From: Anodontia alba
Taxonomy: Eukaryota; Mollusca; Bivalvia; Lucinida; Lucinidae
Assembly (NCBI GenBank): GCA_964016985.1
Contig: OZ024823.1
Span: 130,158,112-130,222,111, forward strand
Reading direction: 5' to 3'
DNA length: 64,000 bases
Position 1 is the stretch's first letter. Each line of letters starts with the position of its first letter. This document shows positions 20,536 to 31,366 of the stretch, piece after piece. The notes beneath the pieces are model-generated. The model had not been told where the DNA came from, searched no databases, and was given only the letters and a program-made list of their open reading frames with translations. The translations under genes were made by a program, and so were the position numbers.

Positions 20536-20715
20536 ACATAAAAATTCGGTTCGCATAAAGGCTCCCAACTCAGTAAATGCCTCAAAGCGAAAACATAAAA
20601 ATCAAATTAATCACTATAATAAACAAAGACGAGTACTCATGGCTAATTCTACTATATGCCAGAGTAAATGAAAACCAATAGTTGAACCACGGCGGGCCAA
20701 GCCAAAGACATAACG
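20536..20715 (+). repeat. P module
   Basis: Nearly identical to 18251-18430. Viewed on the minus strand it lies just downstream of the Penelope-like pseudogene, so it may be that element's 3' region. A partial inverted copy lies on the far side of the element (24592-24700). Confidence 0.6.
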
Positions 20716-21227
20716 TAAAGCCCCAACCCACTGGTTAAAGTTTTACGAAGAGGCCGTCGTGCAATTAAAGAGTGAAGCATAGCCATCAACAATTATTGAG
20801 TTAACTAGGCATGCAGTCTGCCGCATAATATCCAGGCTATAGCCAATTCTTTTATAACGGTTAATAAGTTTTCTGAACTGCTCCGAAAAGTTAGATTTAC
20901 CTACAATTTTTTTTTAAATCTGTACACTAAGCACCGTAAAATTCTGGTTCCGATATACCTTGTTGCAGAAGTGTTTTCAGACTGACGCTATATTTTTCTA
21001 TCAAGGCACTGTGTCTGCGATAAAATTTCGAAAAAGCCTTACGAAGTTTAAAATAACGATAGCCCTGCCTTTGGCAGTAAGGGCTTTATTACGGTAGTTA
21101 AAGTCATTAAGATTTGAAGAAGCTCTGGCGAATCTAATAACTTGAGATATGTATACCGCATATGAGGTACGCCGGGGGACATCGCCATCCAGAAAAGGGA
21201 AATTGACTATATCAAAATCAAAATCAA

Positions 21228-21297
21228 CCACCGGGAGGTTTAAAGTACCTTTACAGCTAGCCAACTTCACCCTGGGTCCCGATGCCACTCTTAATCA
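21228..21297 (-). repeat. Q upstream fragment inside the Penelope relic
   Basis: GAGGTTTAAAGTACCTTTAC..AGCTAGCCAACTTCACCCTG matches 18180-18245 in the same orientation. It sits where the catalytic part of the RT should be. Confidence 0.5.
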
Positions 21298-21849
21298 CAA
21301 CTAGTAAAACAGAAAGCAAACTGGGCAGCTGTTGAAGGTGACCTAAATGCTGTCTCATATGAGTGTAAAAATAAGTCGGCAAGTAATGGAGCACAATTAG
21401 CTTCCATAGGAATGCCGATTGATTGTTGATGTCCACCGTCCACTAAACTCCACAACTTTAAGATGTTGTCGATTAGATATTCTAGCATCTTTACAAGATC
21501 TGCATCAGAGTAGTTTTGTGGTGCATCAGAGTGACCCTGACCAAAGCATCTGTCTGCATAGCCAAAGACAACATTTTGGAAGCGAAGATTTCCATTTCTG
21601 TGGAAGAAACACTGCTCAATAATATCTCGTAATTTGAGTTTCAGTTTGTCATGAGGAAATTTGGTAAAACATCTCTGTGAAGGAAACACTGCTCAATAAT
21701 ATCTCGTAATTTGGATTTCAGCTTGTCATGAGGAAATTTGGTAAAAAAATGTTGAGAAATCGGAAGTTTTAATATCGTTTACAGAAAAAATAGTTTAAAT
21801 TTTTTTTAAGAAGCTCTTTGGAGTTTTCAGGATTTACACCTGATACTTC

Positions 21850-23255
21850 TATTTCTACTTTAATACTGCCCAGGGCGTAAGCATCACGGGCAAGTGACGT
21901 CAGCAAGAGGTTAAAAACATCGTATTTACAATTAAAAACATCATGGGCTGTACTGTCTAGAAGGTGTAGGTCTGTAGACGGGAGCTGAACTCGTCCACAG
22001 ATGCCGCATGCACAAGGTCTGGTGGTAAGAAATTCCGTTCTCTAATTGTTCGAGGCAGGAAGCTGTTTTTATATTGCTCATAGTTGGCCCGCAGCTGTAC
22101 GAAGGCTAGATCATGTGTTCTTGTGCGACCAGCTGAAGGTTTGACATATTCTGGAACTGATACTGGAGAGACGTTGTTTACTGCTTTGTAAAGGGTTGTA
22201 AGTCTTTTTTGTTGTCTCCGTTGTTGAAGTGGAGGCCATTGAAGGTCATCAAGCATGGATGTAACACTTTCATTATATGAATAAATTCCAGTGACAAAGC
22301 GGGCACCCTTTCTTTGATTTTTTTCTACTGCCAAAATATCTTGTTTGTAGTGAGGGTCCCAAACTGATGAAGAATATTCCACATGTGGCCGTACAAGTGT
22401 GGTAAAAAGCCCGTGATTTGACTTCCTGATTACAGCCATAGAGATGCCGTCGGAGGAGGTTCAGGATCCTCTCAGCTTTGCTTGTGATATTACTGATGTG
22501 GGTTCTCCAGGAAAGATCAGAAGTGAGTTCTACACCAAGATAGCGATGGTGGCTGACTTCTTGGAGTAGGATGTTGTTAATGGTCTACTTTGTGGGCAGG
22601 GTTTTTTCTGTCTTGTAATCTTGAGCAGGTGACATTTTGTGGCATTGAACCTCATTAGCCAGGTTTCGTACGCTTGTTCGATTTGTGCTCGTTTGGATTT
22701 GTCGATTTCCTCTTCCTCTTGGGGTCTGGGAAGGGCTGCGGTTTGTGATTGTGTAACTCCCTGGACTTTTCTCTTACCTTTTTTTTTGGACCATTCAACC
22801 ATGGTATTTAAATCCTGTTGGAGCTGTTCTTCATCGGCGACACTGTTGATGGTTCTGTAGTGAATACAGTCATTGGCAAATAACTTGATGGAGGTCTGAG
22901 GCGATACCTTTGCTCCAATATCTTTGACATAGAGTAGAAACATCAGCGGTCCAAGGACCATGCCTTGAGGGACTCCAGAAAGGACGAGAGTCGGAGGATG
23001 TTGAGCCATCAAGAACAACTCTCTGCTGACGGTGGCATAGCCAAGATTGGATCCACTTGTTAGTCCTTCCTGTAACCCCGTAATGCTGTATTTTTTGAAG
23101 CAGTCGACGATGAGGCACTGTATCAAATGCCTTGCTGAAATCAAGGATCAGCAGATCTGTGGCTTGTCTCCTGTCAAGGCGTCGTGACAGATCTTCTACA
23201 GTGTTAAGTAGTTGAGTCTCACAGGAGTGATTCACCGCTTCTTGCGTATGCGGTG
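21850..23255 (-). pseudogene. CR1/jockey-like LINE RT relic, 5'-truncated
   Basis: Minus-strand non-LTR reverse transcriptase nested in the Penelope relic. Visible in order: LLILDFSKAFDTVPHRRLL (catalytic motif A, near 23160-23100), SGVPQGMVLGPLMFLLY (motif B, near 22980), then LFANDC (near 22880) where the catalytic FADD should be, so one Asp is replaced by Asn. The C-terminal region VRPHVEYSSSVWDPHYKQDI..ARFVTGIY is near 22400-22290, and the frame ends QTYTF at 21957. One frameshift separates motif A from motif B. A Q module interrupts WSKK..WLMRFNATKC at 22672-22790. The 3' UTR runs to about 21850, after which the Penelope frame resumes. The 5' end and endonuclease are missing. Confidence 0.8.
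22672..22790 (+). mobile_element. Q module inserted in the LINE RT
   Basis: Ends CTTTTCTCTTACC plus T run and starts in the TTCGTACGCTTGTTCGATT region. The LINE protein continues sensibly on both sides (MVEWSKK..WLMRFNATKC), which marks the extra 118 bp as an insertion. It happens to keep the LINE frame open. Confidence 0.62.
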
Positions 23256-23516
23256 TTGCAAAACTCCTAAAGCCCTTCTTTTACTGTCGTAAGCCCTTCT
23301 TTTTTAGTCGTAAGGATTCTCGTTAGATTCTGTAAGAGGTGCTTAGTTGAGCGCTTAGCTGAGCCCGCAATGTAACATTGTTTGTATGGATTCTCGTGCA
23401 GTTTTGGAGTCCAGTAAAATTTAGGAAGATCAGGTTGTTCATCAGAGAGGGAAATTCCGAATAACACCATAACCGAATCGTGAATTTGCACAGTATCTTC
23501 CCTAGACAACGTAGTG

Positions 23517-23596
23517 AAAAAAAAAGGTAAGAGAAAAGTCCAGGGAGTGCCACAATCACAAACCGCAGCCCTTCCCAGACCCTAAGAGGAAGAGTT
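23517..23596 (-). mobile_element. Q module 3' fragment in the Penelope relic
   Basis: Minus strand: CTCTTCCTCTTAGGGTCTGG..ACTTTTCTCTTACC plus T run, about 76 bp. It separates the N-terminal Penelope block from the LPKFYW block. Confidence 0.6.
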
Positions 23597-23865
23597 TGCA
23601 CGTCGAGTTCCCTATTGCTGTACTCATACCGAGCTCCTCCATTAAGCAGTTAATATAATGTGTTTTGGAAGCAAACACAATATTGTTAGACGTTTTGTCC
23701 GCTGGAACAACAAATTTATGGCGGAGTTCGGCTAATTCAGCAGAAATGTCTGGATCGTCAAACACTGATGCATGCCGGCGGGACATGGTTCTGCTGTCTC
23801 TGGGCCTATATTCGGACCGATCCATTTAACTTACTTATAAATGACAGTTTACATTTTATTACTAA

Positions 23866-24157
23866 CTTGTTGTCCCGGTCTTAGTCTTACTCGTTGTTGC
23901 TTTGTGGTTTATTCTACGAGGCGATTTGTTGTATGTCTTTCCGTGTGTCATTTTGTTCTTGTGTTTTTCAGTCCTTTTAGTATTGCGATTACCTCGCTTG
24001 GGGAAGAGAGAGCTAATCTTAGTGTTTTTCGTACTTTGTTCGATTTGTGCTTGTTTGGATTTGTCGGTTTTCTCTTCCTCTTGGGGTCTGGGAAAGGCTG
24101 CGGTTTGTGATTGTGGCACTCCCTGGACTTTTTTCTTACCTTTTTTAGTATAAACAC
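23866..24157 (+). mobile_element. Q module, long copy
   Basis: GTCTTACTCGTTGTTGCTTT..GCGATTACCTCGCTTGGGG..GGACTTTTTTCTTACC plus T run. It shares its 3' end with the other copies but begins later than 17868-18250. The hydrophobic frame (FILRGDLLYVF..GLGKAAVCDCGTPWTFF) is preserved relative to the other long copy, with several substitutions. The opposite strand is also open. Confidence 0.58.
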
Positions 24158-24591
24158 AATGAAACTGTTTTAGAGACTTTTGTTTAGTTCATTCTTTGTT
24201 AAGAAACCATTTGAAATCATATTTGGATTATCAAAATATGTTCGTTCCAACCTGAATTAAGAGTCTTCCTGTTATCTTAGATTAAAGAAAGGTATCTTTT
24301 CTCTATGTGCTCTTTGATTCTATATAACCTTTCAGATTTTTATTTTACTTCACTGCAAATGGTTTTTAGTGCTGTGAGGCGGCCGTAAAACGTCGCCCCG
24401 TACTTCACTATAATGCCCATTGTATTTTATTTTTTTACTATATTTGTGATCGTTGAGCCTGTTCTGGTTACTTTGAAAATCAAATACCGCTTAAACCGGT
24501 GCTGGGGGTAGTGTGCGTGTGGGCAGGGTGGGGGCGTATGCACTACATAGCTGCATATGAAGAGACTTAAGTACTTGTGAGCACGCCATGA

Positions 24592-24700
24592 ATACTCGTG
24601 TTTGTTTATCATAGTGATGAATTTGATTTTTATGTTTTCGCTTTGATGCATTGACTGAGTAGGGAGCCTTTATGCGAACCGAATTTTTATGTTTTTCTGT
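24592..24700 (-). repeat. P module, inverted partial copy
   Basis: Reverse complement of the P start: TGATGAATTTGATTTTTATG, TCGCTTTGATGCATTGACTG, GGAGCCTTTATGCGAACCG. With 20536-20715 it brackets the Penelope relic in inverted orientation. Confidence 0.6.
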
Positions 24701-24889
24701 ATTCCCATTTGACCGTGACACATGCAGCAGTAGTCCTGTGTAACTGTTTTTCACATGATGTGTATATGCGTGCGTGCGCGCTTAGGGGATGGAGATGGAT
24801 ACTCATACCTTCAGGATGATGTCGAAGTTCAGTAAGTTCAATAAGCAAGTTTATTTGTATAAACTATATCATTTATTTCAATTTCAGTC

Positions 24890-26750
24890 GGTTTTTACAC
24901 CGAAAACCCCACTGAAAGTTCTTACATTTGGCAGTAGAAAACATTATGTACGATGGCAAACTTCACTCATCCCAAACACTTAGTGAGACCCTCGGTCCTG
25001 TTCCTCAAATGTCAAATATTACAGTCTCCCTAAATGAAATGCTGAAACTACTAAAGGATCTCAACCCTCACAAGGCTGCAGGACCTGACCGAATAAAACC
25101 CCTTCTGTTCTTCAAAGACTCCGTGACGTCATTGCACCCATATTACAGGTCATATTCCAGAAGTCTCAATATACATGTACTGGAAGAGTGCCCAAAGACT
25201 GGAATACTGCATATGTATGTCTTCGCTTTAAGAAAGGGGATAAAAGCCAAGCATACAATTACAGGCCTATTTCTTTGACTGGCATTCTATGCTAGGTGCT
25301 TGAGCACATAGTAGCGACAAATGTGTTTTCTCACATGCATCACCACAACCTGCTGCACGATCTGCAGCATGATTTTCGAATCAAGCTTTCCTGTAGGACC
25401 CAGCTTGTGACCCTTATAGAAGACCTAATGGGAATTCATTAGTAAGTAGCCAAACTGGCCTTGTCTTGCTTGACACTCTAAAGCATTTGACAAGGTCAGT
25501 CACCAAAAACTCCTGTTAAAACTGTACAACTTTGGATCAGAGGCCCCAGTTTGAAATGGTACAGGCAATGCTTTCGGGCAGAACACGTACTGTTTTTTCT
25601 TGAAAATGAACATATGTCTGTGATGTCTTGCGTCCCTCTAGGTTCCGTCCTATGCCCAATAATGTTTCTAATTTGTATAAACGACTTACCGGACAGGACT
25701 AGATCAAAGGTACGATTGTTCGCTGATGATACGGCCTTTTACTCGGTAATTTCCAGCCTACAAGATGCTCAATTACTTCAGCTGGAACTTGATCGACTTC
25801 ATAAATGGGAATAGCAGTGGGACATGTTCAACCCGAGTAAATATGTTGTCATACACATGAATCGAGCTAGAACTCCAGTCCCTAGTGAGTACCTGCTGCA
25901 TGGTCAGATTTTAGAGTCAGCTTGAAGTTCCAATTATTTGGGTGTACAAGTTAGTGATAATCTATTCTTCAGCAGCCATGATCCAGAATATTTGCACAAC
26001 AACAAGCCGGTCCCTATGGTTCGTAAAGCGAAGGGATTAAATGCCCAGCGATCCATGAAATGGCGTACAAGACACTGATGTGCCCTAAGGTAGAATATTC
26101 TTACTCTGTCTGGAGTCCCTACACTCAAAACAATATTTGTAAAATTGAAGAGCTCCAACGTAGGGCAGCAAGGTGGACGACAACTACTCCAGCAGGCAAG
26201 TGTTTTAGAAATGCAAAAAACACTCGGTTGGCGTTCTCTTGAATACAGAAGAAATAATTCCCGGCTCTGTTTGTTCTTCAAAATTATTCATGGATTATAG
26301 TCGCCGTTGACTTGCCACCGTATGTTGTGCATCCACTCAGGATTTCCCAGAAGAATTCACATCCCTTAATCTATCGACAGATCTACACTAAAGTGGATTA
26401 TAACAAATACTCCTTCTACCCCCTCGCAATCGCGCAGTGGAATTGGCTGCCATCCAAAATTGCATTGCTGCCTACTTTCAAGTCCTTCGAAAGGGCAGTA
26501 TACATGGTCAGTCATAATCAGTCATTCATTACCATAAATGCCTACGCATTTTTTTTTTTATCTTTTCGCTCATACTGTCAGCCTGTCTGACGTTTAACAG
26601 TTTAACCCTATCATCTTTTATTTCACTCTTACTAACACCTCTTATGGAAACTTTTTTATTTTTACAATCCATATTCTACTAACATAACACTGACGCGCAC
26701 CTGCACGTAATCCCCGCGAGGGTGATGTAGTACAGATGATATAGATATGG
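24890..26750 (+). pseudogene. Non-LTR retrotransposon RT relic
   Basis: Plus-strand LINE with several frameshifts. In order: LKLLKDLNPHKAAGPDRIKP (about 25040-25100), the TCTAAAGCATTTGACAAGGT segment encoding SKAFDKV (about 25480), the degraded block VPLGSVLCPIMFLICINDLP (about 25630-25690), VRLFADDTAFYSVISS with an intact catalytic ADD (about 25711-25760), LMCPKVEYSYSVWSPYTQNN..IEELQRRAARW (about 26080-26175) and YPLAIAQWNWLPSKI near the C terminus (about 26430). The order and phrases are those of jockey/CR1-type elements. The 3' end is probably near GGGTGATGTAGTACAGATGA (26720-26750). The endonuclease domain is not seen. Confidence 0.78.
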
Positions 26751-27534
26751 ATTTATAAACAAGGGTTGAGTGTCAGCACTCTTAACAGATGGATGCAAAG
26801 GCTGATTTAGACTGTATGGTGTTTAGATCTAGTTGTGCATGTACGTTTCACGGGCTCATAGGATGGTCCTCCTGTACTGGGAGCACATTGTGAATAGAAC
26901 AGAATGAACATGTTGGATTTTATCCCATTCTTCCAAGTTACTCGAATGATTGGTAAAGAAATTAAAAGCGTCTGCTAATTCGTCACAGATCGCCTTTGAC
27001 AGCGGACTCAGTTTGCTGAATATTTAGAATTTATCCAAGGGCACGCGAGCTTTAAGGCAATGGCGACGGTAAATTATTCAATAATATAGTTGAAAAGTTT
27101 TATTAACTAATAAAAGCATGCTCGGTTGTTTGTTTATTGACAGTAACCTTGACCTCGTCATGACCATGTCTTTTTACAGGGTCACCTCTTTAATTTCTTC
27201 AGTTTTTTTTTTTTTTTTTTTTTTTTTCAAGGTCGAGAGTTTGGCATTACTTTGCATAGGCCTGACAGTGACTTGTTATATGTAACACAGAAATATGCAA
27301 TTGCTTTGCAAACCAGATCACGAAAGAGAAAATACCCCTAGGTCCCAATCTTGTCCAATTGACCAAAGACGTATAAAATTACAAGATTTGCAACTAAACA
27401 AAATCCCACAATATCTCGTGCATCCCTGTGTTAAGAGTCCTACGGTCCCGAGAGCTGCACGAGACTCGTTACCAAGACAACACAGGTACGCTATCGCCGG
27501 TATCGCGCGAAAGAGCGAACAACCATGACCGTCA
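26751..27534. other. Unassigned DNA with poly-T
   Basis: A run of about 20 T lies near 27206-27228. Short frames exist but show no recognisable protein. Confidence 0.45.
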
Positions 27535-27626
27535 TTCTTGATTGTTTTCTCTCACAGCATAAATAAACATTACCTTTTTTTTCTTAATTGTTTTCTCTCA
27601 CAGCATAAATAAACATTATCTTTTTT
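27535..27626 (+). repeat. 46-bp direct tandem duplication
   Basis: TTCTTGATTGTTTTCTCTCA..AAACATTACCTTTTTT is repeated immediately as TTCTTAATTGTTTTCTCTCA..AAACATTATCTTTTTT. Units 27535-27580 and 27581-27626 differ at only a few bases. Confidence 0.75.
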
Positions 27627-27889
27627 GTTTTTCGCAAGGTGTCATTCATACTATTTAATTGATAAAAAGGAGAAATGAATTTGTAAAAGTCGGCAATTTT
27701 CAAGAGGCGAAAGACATCGAAGATGTACAGCTGCCGGTAAAAATCTGTCAGGTGTTTTCATTTCGATTATTTTCTGTCCCGATCAGCATCAGAATCTCAA
27801 TGATACTTGATTTGTTTTTTTTTAATTTATTCATTCGGGGTTTTACGTTTCTTTCAAGATTATTTCACTTATATCGAGGCGACCGTTAA

Positions 27890-28480
27890 TCAGATCCATA
27901 ACAAATAATGGGTAGGGTGAATGAAATAAACATTTTCACCTGTTCTATGATGAATAAGACCTAAAATGCTGGCCAACACAGGATAAGATATAATTTTAAC
28001 TAATAATAATAATATCTGACATAAAAATCAGAAAACTGAAAAGTTTTATGTGTTACAAAATGGGCAATGCCCCGTCAACTATTCCATAACAAACAATGGG
28101 AGGGCGTTTGGAATAAAGATATAAACTCATAAATATTACATATTTTAGGATGATACAGGCCTTGAAATGCGGGCCAACACAGGTTCAGGTATAACTGTAA
28201 CTAACAGTAATAATATCTGACAGAAAATTTAGAAAACTGAAATGTTTTTTGCGTTACAAAATGGGTAATGCCTTGGCAACAACCAGTGGTTCCAGTGCAT
28301 ATAACGGGTGGGGGTATATGAAATACAACACACGTTTAATGCATGGTTTGGCCGATTTAGCACTTTAAAATGCTGGCCAACACAGGATCAGATATAATTT
28401 TAACTAAAAATTATAGTATCAGACAGAAAACGCAGAAAACTGAACTGATTTTCATGTTACAAAAGAGCAATGATTTGGAA
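27890..28480 (+). repeat. Three-unit tandem repeat, about 200-bp period
   Basis: AAAATGCTGGCCAACACAGG (about 27963), GAAATGCGGGCCAACACAGG (about 28155) and AAAATGCTGGCCAACACAGG (about 28367) are each followed by CAGRTATAAYTKTAACTAA, AGAAAACTGAA and GTTACAAAATGGGYAATG. Preceding AACAAATAATGGG-like blocks belong to each unit. No coding. Confidence 0.75.
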
Positions 28481-29305
28481 AACTCGCATCAGTCTTTCAT
28501 CACTCAATGTGTACAGCACTGTTCAACATCTTCTTTCTCAGTTGGTTTGGCAGATGTGCAAAAATAACTGGGTAGTTAGTAAACTTGAGACATTCAAGGA
28601 CCTGTTTCGTTCCCTTAAATTCGCTGCATAAAGTAAGAAGTTATATAAAACTTACTTGAAATCTGCTAAAAATTCATGCTCCAGTCTTCATGATGAAACC
28701 CGTTTTTGTTGGTAAAACGATGTTGTTTTGACTAATTCATGACATAAACGGACACAGTTGATTAAATAAAATCTACTGAAGGCAACAGTTTTTAACAGTA
28801 ACGATCATACAATAGTATTTCATCAACAAATATTTCTTGGCGAAGAAAAAAACAATATGGCGACACGTTGCGCTATCGGTTCTCGAACGTCTCTCGCGGT
28901 TTCTCAGGGTATCGGGAGATGTGTTGGTTCTTTCTATTACGCGGAGAACAAGTTGCAAATCCTTGTATTATTTACGACCTTGAATTGACCAGTATCTGAA
29001 TATGATTTTGGCCTTCTTCTGAGCCCTAGTCTGGGGCCATTCCCTTTCTGCAATAAACAACCTTCTGAAGATGATCTCACTGTTGATGAAAAACAAGTAA
29101 ATACAGCTCCACAGATGCATGATCAGAAACTGGTTCATTTCACAGATCTGTCTATTTGCTGATAAGTCAGAATTAGTAAAATTTATTACATCTCAATGCC
29201 AAATGCAAACAAACAGTGCAACATCACGTATCATCTTGACACACTAAACACAAGGACAACTAATGTAAGTATATAACACCCACTGCACATCATCTTTTCA
29301 TTTCA
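28481..29305. other. Unassigned DNA
   Basis: No recognisable gene or repeat. Confidence 0.4.
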
Positions 29306-29661
29306 ACCATATTCAACATTACAGCACATACCCAATAAGCTCACAGTCAAACGATTTCATAGACGTATTACAGCCTGTTTCCTTTAATTTGTGGATACAC
29401 ATTTGAATTGCATCAAGTCGTTCGACTGTACTCATCTGTTGTGTCTCAATTAGTTGAGGTAATTCAAATAAGTGACAGCTGGATATGTTTACACAGAAAA
29501 TCAGCAAAGATGGTGTATAAGCATGAGTAAATATGCCCCTCATGAAGTCCTTTACTGATCTATCTTTAAGTTTGCCCATACAAGGTAATTTATACAAGTT
29601 AAATTGCCAGTAATTTTGTTAAAAACCTAAGCATACTGTGTGTGATAAGGTTGAATATGGC
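29306..29661. mobile_element. Family S element, diverged
   Basis: ATTCAACATTACAGCACATA at the left and GTGTGATAAGGTTGAATATG at the right match the S termini. Internal CACATTTGAATTGCATC, TCATGAAGTCCTTTACTGAT and CCAGTAATTTTGTTAAAAAC match 49671 and 50391. A 92-residue minus-strand frame here lies wholly inside the element and is not a gene. Confidence 0.65.
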
Positions 29662-29689
29662 ATTTACTCCATTTCATTTTTGTATACTG

Positions 29690-30048
29690 TATTTACCCTA
29701 AATATCTGGACACCATTACTCCCAATCATACTTGTAAAACTGGAAATATGTCAAGGTGTCTAAAAAATTGCTGTATAAGTGTTAAATGGTGGAGACCTGG
29801 GTCATAATCTGCATTCTGCAGCTTCTGATCTATGTTAAGCAGTTTGTTCAGAACTGTCTGGAATATGTCTATTAAATAAACTACTTGTTGAGGTGTAGAA
29901 GACCTATAAACTGCAGGTTAAGTGTCAAACAGTGCAGACCCAGATCAGATGCTGCAGAAAGATCAGAGTCTGCATTCTGCAGCATCTGATCTCTGTAAAG
30001 CAGTTTGTTCAGACTTGTTTGTCCAAATACTTAGGGTAAATACAGTTT
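29690..30048. mobile_element. Family B element, expanded
   Basis: CTGTATTTACCCTAAATATC and GTCCAAATACTTAGGGTAAA are the ends. Inside, the core-and-tail block CAGCxTCTGATC..AAGCAGTTTGTTCAGA is present twice (about 29818-29860 and 29973-30020), so the arm was duplicated. Confidence 0.7.
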
Positions 30049-30468
30049 CCTGTATTTGTACAAGTTTCCATATTATGGACTCTACCCCCGATGCCCACTT
30101 TTAAATGGAGCTATGAGGTGCTAAAGTATAAAATCTGTATACCATATTTATTCTAAAATACACCCCTGGGACTGTAATTCATTACTGCTAAAATGACCAT
30201 ATTGAATCAAAATTTTGGCCCAAAACAATTATATTGTAAAGGTCTAAATTCAGTTTTACATGTGTTTGGTAACATTTTTCTCCTAGAAAGGTAGGAGGGA
30301 GGTTTATTAGACAGTCGGGCCTATATTACAATTAATACGGTATCTGTTTAACAGGGTGATAACACATGCACATAAAAACGGGTACTAGGCTAGTCTGTTG
30401 ACTTGTCTGAAACTGATTTATGGTGTCCTAGGATCAAATAAGATTTCAAACACTCTTTGCTGTCCTCA

Positions 30469-30692
30469 TTTAACCTCTACAATGCATTTAAATTAAGATG
30501 CCACACCGACTTCTAATTTTCAGCCATTAAGATTTTTTAATCCAGGTTGTTGATAGAATTTCACATACATTGTACTTCATGAATAATTACAAACAGTGCT
30601 GATCTAGAATAGTTGGCTTCTTCAGAAGTCTGCTGATCGGGATCACAGGTTGCATAGGCAGGACATTTCCAGTTCAGCAGGACCAAGGTTAA
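30469..30692 (+). mobile_element. Family C MITE, diverged
   Basis: TTAACCTCTACAATGCATTT.. AAATTAAGATGCC start; TTCAGCAGGACCAAGGTTAA end. The stem is partly mismatched (ATAGTTGGCTTC / GAAGTCTGCTGATC). Confidence 0.75.
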
Positions 30693-30822
30693 TGGATAGA
30701 ACATTTTTTTAATAGATATATATATATTATCAAAACCAGTGATTGAAATCCCCATAAATGTGGAAACCTTCAAAAATAGAGTTGTGTAATCTTGCAGTGT
30801 GAATTATCAATAATAACGTATT

Positions 30823-31366
30823 TTAATCCATTGTAGGCTGAATGAACTCTCCAACACTATGTATTGGAAGCTTCTAATTTTGCAGGCCTCCGTGGCTCAG
30901 TTGGATGCGCTGTCAGACTGGAGACCAGGAGGTCATGGGTCCAAGCCCCGCAGAGGTCGGCAACATTCTTTCATGGAGGTTGATCATGAAATATTTTCTA
31001 CGGTCATTCTCTCCCTTCTGCTGATCCAAGAAGGGCAGTTGTCAGTTTCTGGTGAAAGAATGTGCACAATACTGGTTAACCGCTTAGAGGACTAAGCCTG
31101 CCCAGTAAACGTGTGGTTAGGTAAACTGACCACGCTCGACATGACACCATTGGGTTGTCTGGGCCGTAAAACCTCAACACAAACAAACAAAGCTTCTAAT
31201 TTTGAATTTAGGTATATCAGGCTGTGTGATTTAGATATTCCTAGAGAAAAATGGTTGAACTGTTTGCAAACAGCGGAGACCCAGATCAGATGCCACATTC
31301 TGTTGCATCTGAATTGGGTCTGCATTGTCTGCCATTTACCCTTTTAGTGGTCTCCGGATGGGTTAA
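30823..31366. mobile_element. Family F element split by a SINE
   Basis: The left end TTAATCCATTGTAGGCTGAA and the right end CTCCGGATGGGTTAA are TTAA-flanked and inverted (CCATT / ATGGG). The core is GCAAACAGCGGAGACCC..GATCAGATGCCAC / TTGCATCTGAATTGGGTCTG. Removing the SINE at 30883-31191 restores the length of the copy at 51965-52188. Confidence 0.75.
30883..31191 (+). mobile_element. tRNA-derived SINE K
   Basis: Polymerase III promoter boxes are visible: A box TGGCTCAGTTGG at 30893-30904 and B box GGTCCAAGCCC at 30938-30948. A tRNA-unrelated body follows, then the conserved tail GGGCCGTAAAACCTCAACAC with A-rich CAAACAAACAA. An exact 13-bp target-site duplication, GCTTCTAATTTTG, brackets it (30870-30882 and 31192-31204). 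Non-autonomous, so it would need a LINE for movement. Confidence 0.9.

Larger units (their letters stand above)
20930..23830 (-). pseudogene. Penelope-like retroelement RT relic
   Basis: Broken minus-strand pieces of a Penelope-type reverse transcriptase, in order. First RHKFVVPADKTSNNIVF..INCLMEELG (about 23750-23640). Then DLPKFYWTPKLHENPYKQ..STKHLLQNLTRIL (about 23440-23310). Then, beyond an inserted LINE, FPHDKLKLKLRDIIEQCFF and QSIGIPMEANCAPLLADLF (about 21660-21370). Last NFPFLDGDVPRRTSYAVYIS and IRFARASSNLNDFNYRNKAL (about 21215-21070). These phrases are characteristic of the family's N-terminal and RT regions. The segment expected to hold the catalytic YxDD is missing; a Q-like fragment lies there (21228-21297). 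I see no GIY-YIG endonuclease. A 77-bp imperfect tandem duplication covers about 21606-21745. Stops and frameshifts make it inactive. Confidence 0.78.

Noticed and set aside
20536..24160. Hammerhead ribozyme in the Penelope-associated P or Q modules
   Set aside because: Such ribozymes are known in Penelope-like elements, but I could not find the CUGAUGA / GAAA core in the right arrangement by eye.
29319..29597. 92-residue minus-strand frame
   Set aside because: Contained entirely in a family S element that has noncoding copies at 49671 and 50391.
30883..30960. A functional tRNA gene
   Set aside because: A and B boxes are present but the acceptor stem is not formed, and a SINE body with target duplications follows. 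The same holds for the heads at 35154, 38050, 44677, 45968 and 48257.
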